NCBI RefSeq assembly: GCF_000730645.1
Contig: NZ_BBIU01000017.1
Span: 1 to 64,000, forward strand
From: Pseudomonas parafulva NBRC 16636 = DSM 17004
GTDB taxonomy: Bacteria; Pseudomonadota; Gammaproteobacteria; Pseudomonadales; Pseudomonadaceae
Length of the DNA stretch: 64,000 nucleotides
Direction of reading: 5' to 3'
Translations under genes and position numbers: made by a program
Shown: piece after piece, positions 25,405-34,656 of the stretch
Position numbering within the stretch: position 1 is the stretch's first letter
How the letters are laid out: each line of letters begins with the position of its first letter
The notes under the pieces: generated by a model
Databases searched by the model: none
What the model was told of the DNA's origin: nothing
The model's input: the letters and a program-made list of their open reading frames with translations, nothing else

Positions 25405-26600
25405 GCGACAGTGTTTTCGGCCCACGCATCATCCAGAATTTGCTGGACACCGACTTCTACAAGATCACCATGATGCAGGCGGTGCTGCACAACTACCCCA
25501 ATGCCGAGGTGGAGTGGGAGTTCCGTTGCCGCAACGGCGAGAACCTGGCCCCATACCTGGCCGAGATCCGCTACCAGGTAGAGCAACTGGCCGAGGTCAG
25601 CGTCACCCAGGACCAACTGGCCTATCTGGAAAAAATCCCGTTCATCAAACCCGACTTCATCCGTTTTCTAAGCCTGTTCCGTTTCAACCTGCGCTACGTA
25701 CAGGTTGGCCTGGACGATGCCGGGCAACTGGCCATTCGCGTTCGCGGCCCGTGGCTGCACGTGATCCTCTACGAAATCCCGCTGCTGGCCATCATCAGCG
25801 AAGTGCGCAACCGCTATCGCTACCGCGAAGTGGTGATCGAACAGGTGCGCGAGCGGTTGTACCAGAACCTCGACTGGCTCAAGGCCGAGGCCAGCGCCGA
25901 CGAACTGGCGGGCTTCCAGCTGGCCGACTTCGGCACCCGCCGGCGGTTCTCGTACCGGGTGCAGGAAGAGGTGGTGCACATCCTCAAGCGTGACTTCCCC
26001 GGCCGCTTCGTCGGCACCAGTAATGTGCACCTGGCCCGCGAATACGAACTGCGCCCCATCGGCACCATGGCCCACGAATGGTTCATGGCCCACCAACAGC
26101 TGGGCCCGCGCCTGGTGGACAGCCAAGCTGCAGCCTTGGAGTGCTGGGTGCGCGAGTATCGCGGCCTGCTCGGTATCGCGCTGACCGACTGCATCACCAT
26201 GGATGCCTTCCTTGGGGACTTCGACCTCTACTTCGCCAAGCTCTTCGACGGCCTGCGCCACGACTCCGGCGACCCACTCGCCTGGGCAGAAAAGGCCATC
26301 GCCCACTACGAGAAACTGGGTATAGACCCCATGAGCAAGACGCTGATCTTCTCCGACGGGCTGGACTTCACCAAGGCCCTGGCACTGTACCGGGCGCTGC
26401 ACGGGCGCATTCAAGTGAGCTTTGGTATCGGGACCAAGCTGACGTGCGATATACCGGGCGTGGAGCCGATGAACATGGTGATCAAGATGACCGCGTGCAA
26501 TGGCGCCCCGGTGGCCAAGATCTCGGACAGCCCGGGGAAGACGCAGTGCCGGGATGAGAACTTTGTGGGGTATTTGCGGCATGTGTTCAAGGTGGCGTGA
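25401..26600 (+). CDS. pncB: nicotinate phosphoribosyltransferase
   Basis: 399 residues, the usual length of bacterial PncB. It joins nicotinate and PRPP to give nicotinate mononucleotide, with ATP hydrolysis through a phospho-histidine. Recognisable segments are [15 protein letters not shown] at the start, [15 protein letters not shown] near residue 180, and [17 protein letters not shown] near 285, which contains the active histidine. It completes the Preiss-Handler salvage route with pncA. Together with nrtR and the NCS1 permease it forms a compact NAD-salvage block. Confidence 0.95.
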   Translation: MSDSVFGPRIIQNLLDTDFYKITMMQAVLHNYPNAEVEWEFRCRNGENLAPYLAEIRYQVEQLAEVSVTQDQLAYLEKIPFIKPDFIRFLSLFRFNLRYVQVGLDDAGQLAIRVRGPWLHVILYEIPLLAIISEVRNRYRYREVVIEQVRERLYQNLDWLKAEASADELAGFQLADFGTRRRFSYRVQEEVVHILKRDFPGRFVGTSNVHLAREYELRPIGTMAHEWFMAHQQLGPRLVDSQAAALECWVREYRGLLGIALTDCITMDAFLGDFDLYFAKLFDGLRHDSGDPLAWAEKAIAHYEKLGIDPMSKTLIFSDGLDFTKALALYRALHGRIQVSFGIGTKLTCDIPGVEPMNMVIKMTACNGAPVAKISDSPGKTQCRDENFVGYLRHVFKVA

Positions 26601-26714
26601 ACGGTTGCAGGGACGGCGGAGCGTAACTGAGGCGTGACGTTCGTGCTTAAGTAGGGCCACCCCCTCATGTTATGCTCTGACCCCGATTAGCCCGACTCAG
26701 GACGACATTCGACA

Positions 26715-27524
26715 ATGATTTCTTTCAAGGACGTGATAACCGGAAATCGCGATGCCTGGAACGCGTCTGCGGCCCTCCATCGAAAAAGTGCAACTTGGCA
26801 GCATCTCGTCGAGAACGTAATCCGTGATGACTTTTCCTGCCTGGACTCGACGCTGACCGCGGCGCTCGAGCAGGTCGGTCTCTCTCAGAAATCGGTTGTG
26901 CAACTTGGGTGCAATAATGGCCGGGAGGCGCTTTCACTTTTTGCCCTCGGCGCCACTCAGGTGGTCGGTGTGGATCAATCCAGTGAGTTTCTAGCGCAGG
27001 CCAGGGAGCTGGCAGCGCTGTCGCCGCACTCGCCAGTGTTCATCGAAGCGGATATTCACAATCTTCCGAGCGATCTCGATGGCCGGTTCGACGTAGCCCT
27101 GATAACTATCGGCGTCCTCAACTGGATGCCAGACATGAGGGTATTTTTCACTCATGTTGCCAAGGTGCTGAAACCGGGTGGCGTCCTGCTGGTTTATGAA
27201 ACCCACCCGTTTCTAGAGATGCTGAACCCTGGATCGGTCGATCCTTGGCGGGTTGAGCACTCCTACTTCCAAACAGAACCCTTCATAGAGACAAGTGCGA
27301 TCGTGTACGAAGGGGAAGGTGCGGAAATTGAACATCCATCGTATTGGCATATTCACACCCTGGGTGAGGTATTGACCGGCATAGCCAAGGCTGACTTCAG
27401 GCTCATCCGTTTCACTGAATTCCCCCACTCCAACCGTGAAGAGACTTACGCTGTTTATGAAGACCCGCGCACCCAGGTACCGATGTGCTTCATCCTGATT
27501 GCAGAAAATCGCTCGGGTGTCTGA
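26715..27524 (+). CDS. SAM-dependent methyltransferase
   Basis: 269-residue class I methyltransferase. The SAM-binding motif I is VVQLGCNNGREALSLFALGA near residues 58-77, followed by an acidic VVGVDQSS loop and FDVALITIGVLNWM as motif IV. It stands alone between pncB and the convergent iclR gene, with 114 bases upstream and no obvious promoter. Its base composition is visibly more A/T-rich than the flanking genes, which hints at later acquisition. The methyl acceptor is unknown. Confidence 0.85.
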   Translation: MISFKDVITGNRDAWNASAALHRKSATWQHLVENVIRDDFSCLDSTLTAALEQVGLSQKSVVQLGCNNGREALSLFALGATQVVGVDQSSEFLAQARELAALSPHSPVFIEADIHNLPSDLDGRFDVALITIGVLNWMPDMRVFFTHVAKVLKPGGVLLVYETHPFLEMLNPGSVDPWRVEHSYFQTEPFIETSAIVYEGEGAEIEHPSYWHIHTLGEVLTGIAKADFRLIRFTEFPHSNREETYAVYEDPRTQVPMCFILIAENRSGV

Positions 27525-27551
27525 CGCACCAGGTGAACGCCTCAACAGTGC

Positions 27552-28334
27552 TCACAACTGCAACGCCCGTATCGAAGTTGTAATCGCCCGCGCGCACTCC
27601 AGCACTGCGGGCCCTAGCCGCCGCTCCGCTTCCTCCACCGTCCACCGGCTGGTGGGCGCCACCACGTGCACTGCCGCCACGGGCAAACCCTCGCTGTTGC
27701 GCACGGGCGCCGCCAGGGCCATGTCCCCGAGGAACAATTCCTCGCAGTTGGTCGAAAACCCGTCCCTGCGCGCCAGGTCGACTTGCTCGATGATGTCGTC
27801 CAGGCCAACCCGTGTCTGGCGCGTGTGCTGCACGAAGGTGCAGCCGCTCAGGTGTTCATGGGCCTGCTCGCGCGGCAATGCGCTCAGGTATGCACGCCCG
27901 GAGGCCGTGCAGTACATGGGGATACGGCTCCCAAGGGGCATATGGATGGGGATGAACTTGGGGCCCACGAACCGGGCCACGTAGATCATGTCGTCTGCCA
28001 CCGGCTCGGTCAGGTTGGTGGTTTCGCCGGTCACCTGGGCAAGCTCTGCCAAAAACGGGTTAGCCACGTCTACCAGGGTGTTCGATGCCAGGTAGTTGTA
28101 ACCAATCTCCATCACTTCGGGCGTTAGCTGAAAACGCTTGGTGATTGCGTTCTTGCGCACGTAGCCAAGGGCCTCGAGGGTGTGGACCATGCGCTGGGCG
28201 GAGCTTTTATTGATGCCGGCTGCCTGGGCAACTTCAGCCAGGTTCATTGTTCTGCGCCGCGCATTGAACGCCTTCAAAACCGCCAACCCCTTCTCAAGGG
28301 ATTGATTAAACAGGGCATTTTCAATGTCACTCAC
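27552..28334 (-). CDS. IclR-family transcriptional regulator
   Basis: 260-residue regulator: winged helix (about 8-70; MNLAEVAQAAGINKSSAQRMVHTLEALGYV) and a C-terminal IclR effector domain. The start is GTG 28334, because no ATG lies before the DNA-binding domain; GGGGTG is a plausible ribosome site. It is divergent from the ABC importer genes beginning at 28486 and is their probable regulator. Inverted repeats in the spacer are candidate operators. Confidence 0.88.
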   Translation of the reverse strand: MSDIENALFNQSLEKGLAVLKAFNARRRTMNLAEVAQAAGINKSSAQRMVHTLEALGYVRKNAITKRFQLTPEVMEIGYNYLASNTLVDVANPFLAELAQVTGETTNLTEPVADDMIYVARFVGPKFIPIHMPLGSRIPMYCTASGRAYLSALPREQAHEHLSGCTFVQHTRQTRVGLDDIIEQVDLARRDGFSTNCEELFLGDMALAAPVRNSEGLPVAAVHVVAPTSRWTVEEAERRLGPAVLECARAITTSIRALQL

Positions 28335-28351
28335 GGTTTTTCACCCCATGC

Positions 28352-28396
28352 ATATCGGTATGCGATATTTATAAATCTCTTTACGATCTTTGTAAA
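28352..28396. promoter_or_regulatory. two inverted repeats in the iclR-importer spacer
   Basis: ATATCG-N5-CGATAT is perfect (28352-28368), and TTTAC-N7-GTAAA is perfect (28380-28396). Both lie in an A/T-rich stretch where the divergent promoters must be, so they are candidate IclR-type binding sites. Confidence 0.5.
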
Positions 28397-28485
28397 TCAA
28401 TTATATTCGACTCAAGGCCCCTGCCCTGATCCAAGGCCTCACTCTTTCGATAACGACAAAAATCACGAAATCAGGAGTCCACCCC

Positions 28486-29244
28486 ATGCGTTCACAACTT
28501 CGTGCACTCACTTGCGCTGCAGCCCTGGCAGCCAGCTTCATTACCGGCACTGCCTTCAGCGCAGACACCTACCGGGTCGGTGCCACCGCCACCGGCGTGC
28601 CTTTCACGTTCCTGGATGTGAAGAGCAACCAAATACAAGGGATGATGATCGACTCAGCGCAGGCCATCGCCAAGGCAGGCGGGTTTGACGTGACCATCTT
28701 GCAGAACAACTTCTCGGCACTGATCCCCTCACTCACGGCCAACAAGATCGACATCATTTCTGCAGCCATGCTTAAAACCCCAGAGCGGGAGAAAGTGGTG
28801 CAGTACTCCAAGCCGGTGTATGAGTACGGCGAGGCGCTGGTGGTCAACCAGGATGACAACGGCACGTACACCAGCATGGACGACTTCAAGGGTGAAGTGG
28901 TAGGCGCGCAAGTCGGCACGGTGTTCATCGACGAGCTCAAGCGACGTGGCATCTACAAGGAAGTCAGGGGGTATGACTCCATCTCCGACCTGCTGCGCGA
29001 CCTGGCCCTGGGGCGAATCAAGGCGGGCTTTGCCGACAAGCCAATCCTCACTTACCAGGCGTCTCAAGGCCTGCTGAAAAAAGTACGCCTGGTTGACGGC
29101 TACAAACCCAGCCTCAACGGCGAAGTGTGCCTGATCGTACGCAAAGGCGACCAACAGCTGCTGGAACAGATCAACCGCGGCATCGATGCGGTGAAAGCGG
29201 ACGGCACGCTGGATGCGATCATCGCCAAGTGGCACATCAACTGA
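28486..29244 (+). CDS. ABC importer substrate-binding protein, polar amino acid type
   Basis: 252-residue SBP_bac_3 protein with a Sec signal peptide (residues 1-25, ending TAFSA). The mature part begins DTYRVGATATGVPFTFLD and contains GMMIDSAQAIAKAGGF and TPEREKVVQYSKPVY, which are typical of amino-acid or opine binding proteins. AGGAG precedes ATG 28486. It is the first gene of a four-gene operon with permease, ATPase and oxidase. Confidence 0.92.
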   Translation: MRSQLRALTCAAALAASFITGTAFSADTYRVGATATGVPFTFLDVKSNQIQGMMIDSAQAIAKAGGFDVTILQNNFSALIPSLTANKIDIISAAMLKTPEREKVVQYSKPVYEYGEALVVNQDDNGTYTSMDDFKGEVVGAQVGTVFIDELKRRGIYKEVRGYDSISDLLRDLALGRIKAGFADKPILTYQASQGLLKKVRLVDGYKPSLNGEVCLIVRKGDQQLLEQINRGIDAVKADGTLDAIIAKWHIN

Positions 29245-29289
29245 CGCCATCACGCGCGTCAGGCGCCTACCGGACAAGCGGGTACTTCT

Positions 29290-29946
29290 ATGTTTCTGCA
29301 GAACGCTCTGGACTTTCTCCCTGTGTTGCTGGAAGGGGCAGTGGTCACGGTTAAAGTGACTGCGCTGTCGTTCATTCTAAGCTCGGTCATCGGGCTGGTG
29401 TTTGCCCTGATGATGGTGTCGAACAGCAAGCTCATCGCCAGGACCGGCTACACACTCGTCAACATCATCCGCGGGCTGCCGATCATCGTGCAGCTGTTCT
29501 ACATCTACTTCGTGCTGCCCGACTTCGGCATACAGCTGAGTGCGTTTCAAGCGGGTGTGATCGGCCTGGGCATCGCCTATTCGGCTTACCAGGCCGAGAA
29601 CTTCCGCGCGGGTATCCAGGCAGTGCAGCAAGGGCAGATCGAGGCCGCCGAATCGATCGGCATGCGCGGGGCGATGATCATGCGCCGGGTAGTGCTGCCA
29701 CAGGCCTTCAAGATCGCCCTGCCACCCTACGGCAATACCCTGGTGATGATGCTCAAGGATTCCTCGCTGGTGTCCACCATCACCGTGGCGGAAATGACCC
29801 GGGCCGGCCAGCTGATCGCATCGTCCACCTTCGAGAACATGACGGTTTATACCTTGGTGGCCCTGCTCTACCTGGCGTTGAGCCTGCCACTGTCGTATGG
29901 GTTGCGGCGGCTGGAAGCCCGCCTTGGGACGAGGAACACTGCATGA
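29290..29946 (+). CDS. ABC importer permease, HisM/GlnP type
   Basis: 218-residue inner-membrane permease with about five hydrophobic segments. The polar-amino-acid permease signature is visible as [17 protein letters not shown] and the EAA loop as [32 protein letters not shown]. Only one permease gene is present, so the transporter is probably a homodimer. The stop overlaps the ATPase ATG by four bases. Confidence 0.92.
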   Translation: MFLQNALDFLPVLLEGAVVTVKVTALSFILSSVIGLVFALMMVSNSKLIARTGYTLVNIIRGLPIIVQLFYIYFVLPDFGIQLSAFQAGVIGLGIAYSAYQAENFRAGIQAVQQGQIEAAESIGMRGAMIMRRVVLPQAFKIALPPYGNTLVMMLKDSSLVSTITVAEMTRAGQLIASSTFENMTVYTLVALLYLALSLPLSYGLRRLEARLGTRNTA

Positions 29947-30686
29947 TCAGTATCAAGGCGCTGCACAAAAGCTATGGGTCCACCCGCGTGCTCGAGGGTA
30001 TCGACCTGGAAGTGAACAGCGGCGAAGTGGTGTGCCTGATCGGGCCCTCCGGCTCGGGCAAGTCCACCCTGCTGCGCTGCATCAACGGCCTGGAAACCTA
30101 CGAGGGTGGCGACATTCTGGTGTCGTCCGAGCGGGTAGACCGGCACGCCAGGTCGATCCACACCATCCGTACCGAAGTGGGCATGGTGTTCCAGCGCTTC
30201 AACCTGTTCCCACACCGCACTGCCCTGCAGAACGTGATGGAAGGCCCGGTGTACGTGAAGAAAGAGAGCCCGACCGCCGCCCGCGCGCACGCGGTGGAAC
30301 TGATGGAAAAGGTGGGCCTTGGCCATCGCCTGGATGCCTACCCGGATCAACTGTCGGGTGGCCAGCAGCAACGCGTGGCGATTGCACGGGCCTTGGCCAT
30401 GCGGCCCAAGGCGATTCTGTTCGACGAACCTACCTCCGCGCTCGACCCCGAACTGGTGGGCGAAGTGCTGGGCGTTATGCGCACCTTGGCCAAAGAGGGC
30501 ATGACCATGGTAGTGGTCACCCACGAGATGGCCTTCGCCAGGGAGGTTTCCGACAAGGTGTGCTTCCTGTACGGCGGCAAGATCGTGGAAGCGGGTGTGC
30601 CCCAGGATGTGTTCGGCCGCCCTGCTCACCCGCGCACCCAGGATTTCCTGCGCCGTCTTCTCAACAGCAGCGAGCCACAGGCATGA
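29943..30686 (+). CDS. ABC importer ATPase, GlnQ/HisP type
   Basis: 247-residue ATPase with Walker [10 protein letters not shown], signature LSGGQQQR, Walker [14 protein letters not shown] and switch region VTHEMAFA. This is the PAAT-subfamily form. It overlaps both neighbours by four bases (permease upstream, oxidase downstream), so all are translated in series. Confidence 0.94.
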   Translation: MISIKALHKSYGSTRVLEGIDLEVNSGEVVCLIGPSGSGKSTLLRCINGLETYEGGDILVSSERVDRHARSIHTIRTEVGMVFQRFNLFPHRTALQNVMEGPVYVKKESPTAARAHAVELMEKVGLGHRLDAYPDQLSGGQQQRVAIARALAMRPKAILFDEPTSALDPELVGEVLGVMRTLAKEGMTMVVVTHEMAFAREVSDKVCFLYGGKIVEAGVPQDVFGRPAHPRTQDFLRRLLNSSEPQA

Positions 30687-31969
30687 GCGTACAGTCATTT
30701 TCCATGCCCCCGTCCCTGTGGGCTGCCACGGCGCAGCCAGGGCCGCAAACGCCGCCGCTGACAGAGGACAAACAGGTCGATGTGGCCATTGTCGGGGCCG
30801 GTTATACGGGCCTCACCACAGCGCTGCATTTGGCTAGCGCCGGCACAGCCACCTGCGTACTGGATGCAGGTGAGCCAGGCTGGGGTGCCTCGGGGCGTAA
30901 CGGCGGGCAAGTGATTCCGGGCCTGAAGTACGACCCGGACGAGCTGATGAAGCTGTTCGGTGATGAAAAAGCGGAGGCGATCATTCGCGTTGCCGGGGGT
31001 GCTGCGGATGAAGTGTTCAAGCTGATCGACCGCTACGGCATCGACTGCGATGCGGTACGCCAGGGCTGGATACAACCTGCCTGCACCCCAGCGGCCATGC
31101 GCGCCATCGAACAGCGGGCCCAGCAGTGGCAGCGCAGGGGCGTTGCGGCTGAGCTGCTCGATGCACGCGGCGCTGCTGCCCGCATCGGCAGCCAGGGCTA
31201 CCTGGGCGCCTGGGTCGACCCCCGCGCCGGCAGCGTGCACCCGCTGAAGCTGGCACGGGGGCTGGCCCGTGCCGCACTCCATCACGGCGCTGCAATACAT
31301 GGCCGTACCCGCGTCACCGGCCTTAAACGCGAGGGCAGCCAATGGGCGCTCACCACCGAACAGGGCGCCCGGGTCACCGCGCACCGTGTGGTGCTGGCGA
31401 CCAACGGCTATTCGGATGACCTGTGGCCCGGCCTGAGGCAAACCCTCATCGCGGCCAACAGCTTCATCGTGTCCACACCGGTGCTACCCACAGCACTGGC
31501 GCAGCAGATCCTGCCGCAGGGCGAAGTCTGCTCGGATGCCCGCCGCTTGCTGCTGTACTACAAAAAGGACGCGCAAGGGCGGCTGCTGCTAGGCGGCCGC
31601 GGGCCGTTTTCCGAGCCGCGCTCACCAGACGACTTCAACCAGCTCAAGCGCGCCGTCACGGCCTTGTTCCCGCAGCTGGAAGGGATCGGCTTCGAGCATC
31701 ACTGGAGCGGCAGGGTGGCACTGACCCGGGACTTCCTGCCGCACGTGCACGAGCCGGCGCCAGGGCTCAGCATTCTGCTGGGCTACAACGGCCGCGGCAT
31801 CGCCATGTCGACAACGCTGGCCCGGCATTTGTCGGGTCACCTGCTGGGCGCCTCGAATGACCTGGTGTTTCCGGTCACGCCCGTCAACCCGATCCCGTTT
31901 CATGGTTTGCAGCGCCTGTACCTTGGCGCGGGCATTGCCTGGTATCGGTTGCTGGACACCTTTGGTTGA
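30683..31969 (+). CDS. FAD-dependent amine/amino acid oxidoreductase (DAO family, PuuB/DadA-like)
   Basis: 428-residue flavoenzyme of the DAO family. The dinucleotide fold is [20 protein letters not shown] near residue 35, followed by a [12 protein letters not shown] motif typical of the gamma-glutamylputrescine oxidase and sarcosine/glycine oxidase subgroup; the C-terminal [18 protein letters not shown] is the second FAD contact. ATG 30683 overlaps the ATPase stop. Co-transcription with the importer implies that the imported amine or amino acid is its substrate. Confidence 0.9.
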   Translation: MSVQSFSMPPSLWAATAQPGPQTPPLTEDKQVDVAIVGAGYTGLTTALHLASAGTATCVLDAGEPGWGASGRNGGQVIPGLKYDPDELMKLFGDEKAEAIIRVAGGAADEVFKLIDRYGIDCDAVRQGWIQPACTPAAMRAIEQRAQQWQRRGVAAELLDARGAAARIGSQGYLGAWVDPRAGSVHPLKLARGLARAALHHGAAIHGRTRVTGLKREGSQWALTTEQGARVTAHRVVLATNGYSDDLWPGLRQTLIAANSFIVSTPVLPTALAQQILPQGEVCSDARRLLLYYKKDAQGRLLLGGRGPFSEPRSPDDFNQLKRAVTALFPQLEGIGFEHHWSGRVALTRDFLPHVHEPAPGLSILLGYNGRGIAMSTTLARHLSGHLLGASNDLVFPVTPVNPIPFHGLQRLYLGAGIAWYRLLDTFG

Positions 31970-32052
31970 ACGGTCAGCTGAACAAATAGCCGTCGCAGTG
32001 GCGCCGCTGCGGCTAAGCTTGCATCTCTCGCACACGCTGAAGAGGACTGGGT

Positions 32053-32451
32053 ATGCAAAGCACTGCCTACGAAGGTGGCTGCCTGTGCGGCTGGATCAGG
32101 TACAAAGCCCTGGCCCCCGTGATACAGCCACACACCTGTTCGTGCAAAACGTGCCAGCGTCATACCGGTGCCGTGACGGCGGTATGGGTAGAGTTCGCAC
32201 AGCAGAGCGTCTCATGGTTGGGTGCGGGTGGCGTGCCTTCCTTATTCAGGTCATCAGATTTCTCTAGCCGGGCGTTTTGCAGCCGGTGTGGCAGTTCCGT
32301 CGGAGCCATTGACGATGATTCGACGGTCGCATTGCTCGTGGGTGGTTTTGACGACAATGACCTGGCAGAGCTGCAACCGAGGTTTCATGCGTTCGAAGAC
32401 AAGCAGCCCCGGTGGTGGTGTGACGCCGGCACGAGATCGGGGCTGCTATAG
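32053..32451 (+). CDS. GFA-domain (CENP-V/Gfa-type) zinc protein
   Basis: 132-residue protein with the complete cysteine pattern of the glutathione-dependent formaldehyde-activating family: CLC near residue 10, CSCKTC near 30 and CSRC near 77. GAGGAC precedes ATG 32053. Many members are not true formaldehyde enzymes, so the function is open. It is monocistronic, 83 bases after the oxidase gene. Confidence 0.88.
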   Translation: MQSTAYEGGCLCGWIRYKALAPVIQPHTCSCKTCQRHTGAVTAVWVEFAQQSVSWLGAGGVPSLFRSSDFSSRAFCSRCGSSVGAIDDDSTVALLVGGFDDNDLAELQPRFHAFEDKQPRWWCDAGTRSGLL

Positions 32452-32488
32452 GTTGCAGAACAAACAGCACTGATGTCCCGTACACCGC

Positions 32489-33382
32489 TCAACGCGCTTC
32501 AGACCCCACCTGCCCGATACAGAGCTCGTAAAACCGCGCTGCCACCCGCGATGGGCTGGCAGCATGGGGCATCAGGATTGAAAACCGCCTGACCAGCGCC
32601 TGTGGCGCGATGGGTATTCTGCACAGGGCGCCATCCTCGTGCCGGATCGACATGGCCGATACAAAGCCGATGCCCATGCCCGCACGCACCGCCTCCTTCA
32701 CCCCTTCTACCCCCGCAATCTCCAGGGCCACTCGCATCGCCACCCCACTGCGGGCGAAGGCCCGCTCAACGATCTGCCGCACCCCGGAGCCACCCTCGCG
32801 CAGCACCAGCGGGTAAGCCCCCAGTGCTGCCATGGTTTGCGAAGCCGTGCCAGCCAGCGGGTGGCCGCTAGGCACGATGGCGACAATCTCGTCTTCGCGC
32901 CACGCTGTGACCTCGGTGCCCACGGGCAATGCCTGGCCAGCCGGGCCCTCGATCATTGCGATGTCTACGTTGTCCAGCGCTGCCAGAATCTCGGCAGTGT
33001 TGCCCTGGGTGGTGGTGATGAGCACGTCAGGGTAGCGCGCCTGGAAGTCGGCAATCAGATAGGGCAGCAGGTAGCTGGCTGGCGTGGTACTGGCACCGAT
33101 GCTCAAGGTGCCCCGCTCCAGCCCGCGCATGGCTTCCCGCAGCGCCTGGGCCTGGCGGTAGGTGTCGCGCAGGCGTGTGGCGTGTGCCAGCAACTGCAGG
33201 CCGGCGTCGGTGAGCTTTACCCCGCGGCCCGCCCGTTGATACAGAGGCTCGCCAAAGGTCTCCTGCAGCACCTTCAACTGCCCCGACACGGCGGGCTGGG
33301 ACAGATGCAGTGCCTGCGCCGCGTGGCTGATGTTGCCATACTGGGCGACGGTGGCGAAGGTTATAAGCTGGTCTGGTGTCAT
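32489..33382 (-). CDS. LysR-family regulator, YeiE/CysL-like
   Basis: 297-residue LysR regulator: winged helix with NISHAAQALHLSQPAVSGQLKVLQ near residues 15-40, then a CysB/CbbR-type effector domain. It is divergent from a yeiH gene with a 109-base spacer, the same pairing as YeiE-YeiH, in which the regulator responds to sulfite in enterobacteria. A perfect TTATAAGCTTATAA palindrome lies in the spacer. Confidence 0.9.
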   Translation of the reverse strand: MTPDQLITFATVAQYGNISHAAQALHLSQPAVSGQLKVLQETFGEPLYQRAGRGVKLTDAGLQLLAHATRLRDTYRQAQALREAMRGLERGTLSIGASTTPASYLLPYLIADFQARYPDVLITTTQGNTAEILAALDNVDIAMIEGPAGQALPVGTEVTAWREDEIVAIVPSGHPLAGTASQTMAALGAYPLVLREGGSGVRQIVERAFARSGVAMRVALEIAGVEGVKEAVRAGMGIGFVSAMSIRHEDGALCRIPIAPQALVRRFSILMPHAASPSRVAARFYELCIGQVGSEAR

Positions 33383-33433
33383 GAAAGTAAAGTATCAGCT
33401 GTGGAGATATTTGCCATTTCAAATTGCGATTTT

Positions 33434-33447
33434 TTATAAGCTTATAA
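33434..33447. promoter_or_regulatory. LysR-type palindrome between lysR and yeiH
   Basis: Perfect 14-base palindrome TTATAAG/CTTATAA, which fits the T-N11-A shape of LysR operators, in the A/T-rich divergent spacer 45 bases before the yeiH start. Confidence 0.6.
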
Positions 33448-33491
33448 CCAGATTATCGTGGCCCTGTCTTATCCCCTGCCAGGTGAATGCC

Positions 33492-34553
33492 ATGATCACG
33501 TCTTCCACCCCCTCGGCGGCAACCCCGGTACTGACCACCCGCGGTCGGCTCAACGGTGTGCTGTTCGTGGCACTCTTCGCCCTCGCTGTCACCCAACTGG
33601 CCGCCATGCCCTTCATCGCCGGCCTTGGCATCAGCCCGCTGATCGTCGGCATTGTTGCGGGTGCCCTGTATGGCAATGCGTTGCGCGAGGGGCTGCCGGC
33701 CAGCTGGGCTGCAGGTGTGAACTTTTCTGCACGCGGCCTGCTGCGTATCGCCGTCGCCCTGTTCGGGCTGCGGGTAAGCCTGCAGGAGATCGCTCAGGTG
33801 GGTTGGCCAGGGCTGCTGGTGTCTGTACTGGTGGTGGGTAGCACACTGTTGATCGGCCTGTGGTGCGGCACCCGGCTGCTGGGACTGGACCGCGACACAG
33901 CCCTGCTCACGGCCGCAGGCAGCGCGATCTGCGGCGCTGCGGCAGTGCTGGCATTCGAGTCGGCGCTGCGCAGCGCGCCACACAAAAGTGCCATGGCGGT
34001 GGGCAGCGTGGTGCTGTTCGGTACCGTGTCAATGCTGCTGTACCCGGTGCTGGTCAACAGCGGCTGGCTGCACCTTGATACCCTGGCCGCCGGGCTGTGG
34101 GTGGGCGGCACACTCCACGAAGTGGCGCAAGTGGTGGGAGCAGCCAGCAACATCAGCCCGCAGGCTACCCATATTGCCACGATCGTGAAGATGACCCGGG
34201 TCATGATGCTGGTGCCGGTGCTGCTGCTGGTGGGTGTGTGGGTGAACCGCACACGCCAGGCCGGGCTGGCCCAAGGTAAAGGCCGCATCAACGTGCCGTG
34301 GTTCGCCTTTGGCTTCCTCGCACTGGTGGTGGTGAACTCGCTGCAGGTACTGCCGGCAAGCTTTACCCAGGCCGTAAATGGGTTGGACACCTTCGCGTTG
34401 ACCATGGCCATGACTGCCCTGGGCATGGAGACGCGTATCGATCAGATCCGCCAGGCAGGGCCGCGGGCACTGATTACCGGGGCGATCCTGAACCTGTGGC
34501 TGCTGGTCGGCGGCCTGGGCATCACACTCGGCGTGCTGAAGCTGCTGGGGTAA
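33492..34553 (+). CDS. yeiH: YeiH/UPF0324-family membrane protein (putative sulfate/sulfite exporter)
   Basis: 353-residue polytopic protein with about ten hydrophobic segments. Family segments are GISPLIVGIVAGALYGNALR, NFSARGLLRIAVALFGLRVS and SAICGAAAVLAFESALRS. The frame is open further upstream, but ATG 33492 follows the LysR operator and has AGGTG upstream. Members are encoded with YeiE-type regulators and with organosulfonate degradation genes, where they are thought to export sulfite or sulfate. No such degradation genes lie next to it here. Confidence 0.9.
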   Translation: MITSSTPSAATPVLTTRGRLNGVLFVALFALAVTQLAAMPFIAGLGISPLIVGIVAGALYGNALREGLPASWAAGVNFSARGLLRIAVALFGLRVSLQEIAQVGWPGLLVSVLVVGSTLLIGLWCGTRLLGLDRDTALLTAAGSAICGAAAVLAFESALRSAPHKSAMAVGSVVLFGTVSMLLYPVLVNSGWLHLDTLAAGLWVGGTLHEVAQVVGAASNISPQATHIATIVKMTRVMMLVPVLLLVGVWVNRTRQAGLAQGKGRINVPWFAFGFLALVVVNSLQVLPASFTQAVNGLDTFALTMAMTALGMETRIDQIRQAGPRALITGAILNLWLLVGGLGITLGVLKLLG

Positions 34554-34656
34554 TGGGCCATTTGGAGGCTTTTTTTCTACCCCCCTCGTTGCCGCCCACA
34601 TTTCTCGGTATGGTGTTGTCAAAGAAGGATGTTTTACCCGCACAGGAAAGACTTAG

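Noticed and set aside
26640..26714. tRNA-like gene upstream of the methyltransferase
   Set aside because: No acceptor stem or T-loop consensus could be drawn in either strand; no tRNA was found elsewhere in the window.
34554..34580. Terminator after yeiH (run of T)
   Set aside because: There is a T tract, but the preceding GGCC/AGGC arms give at most a three-pair stem.
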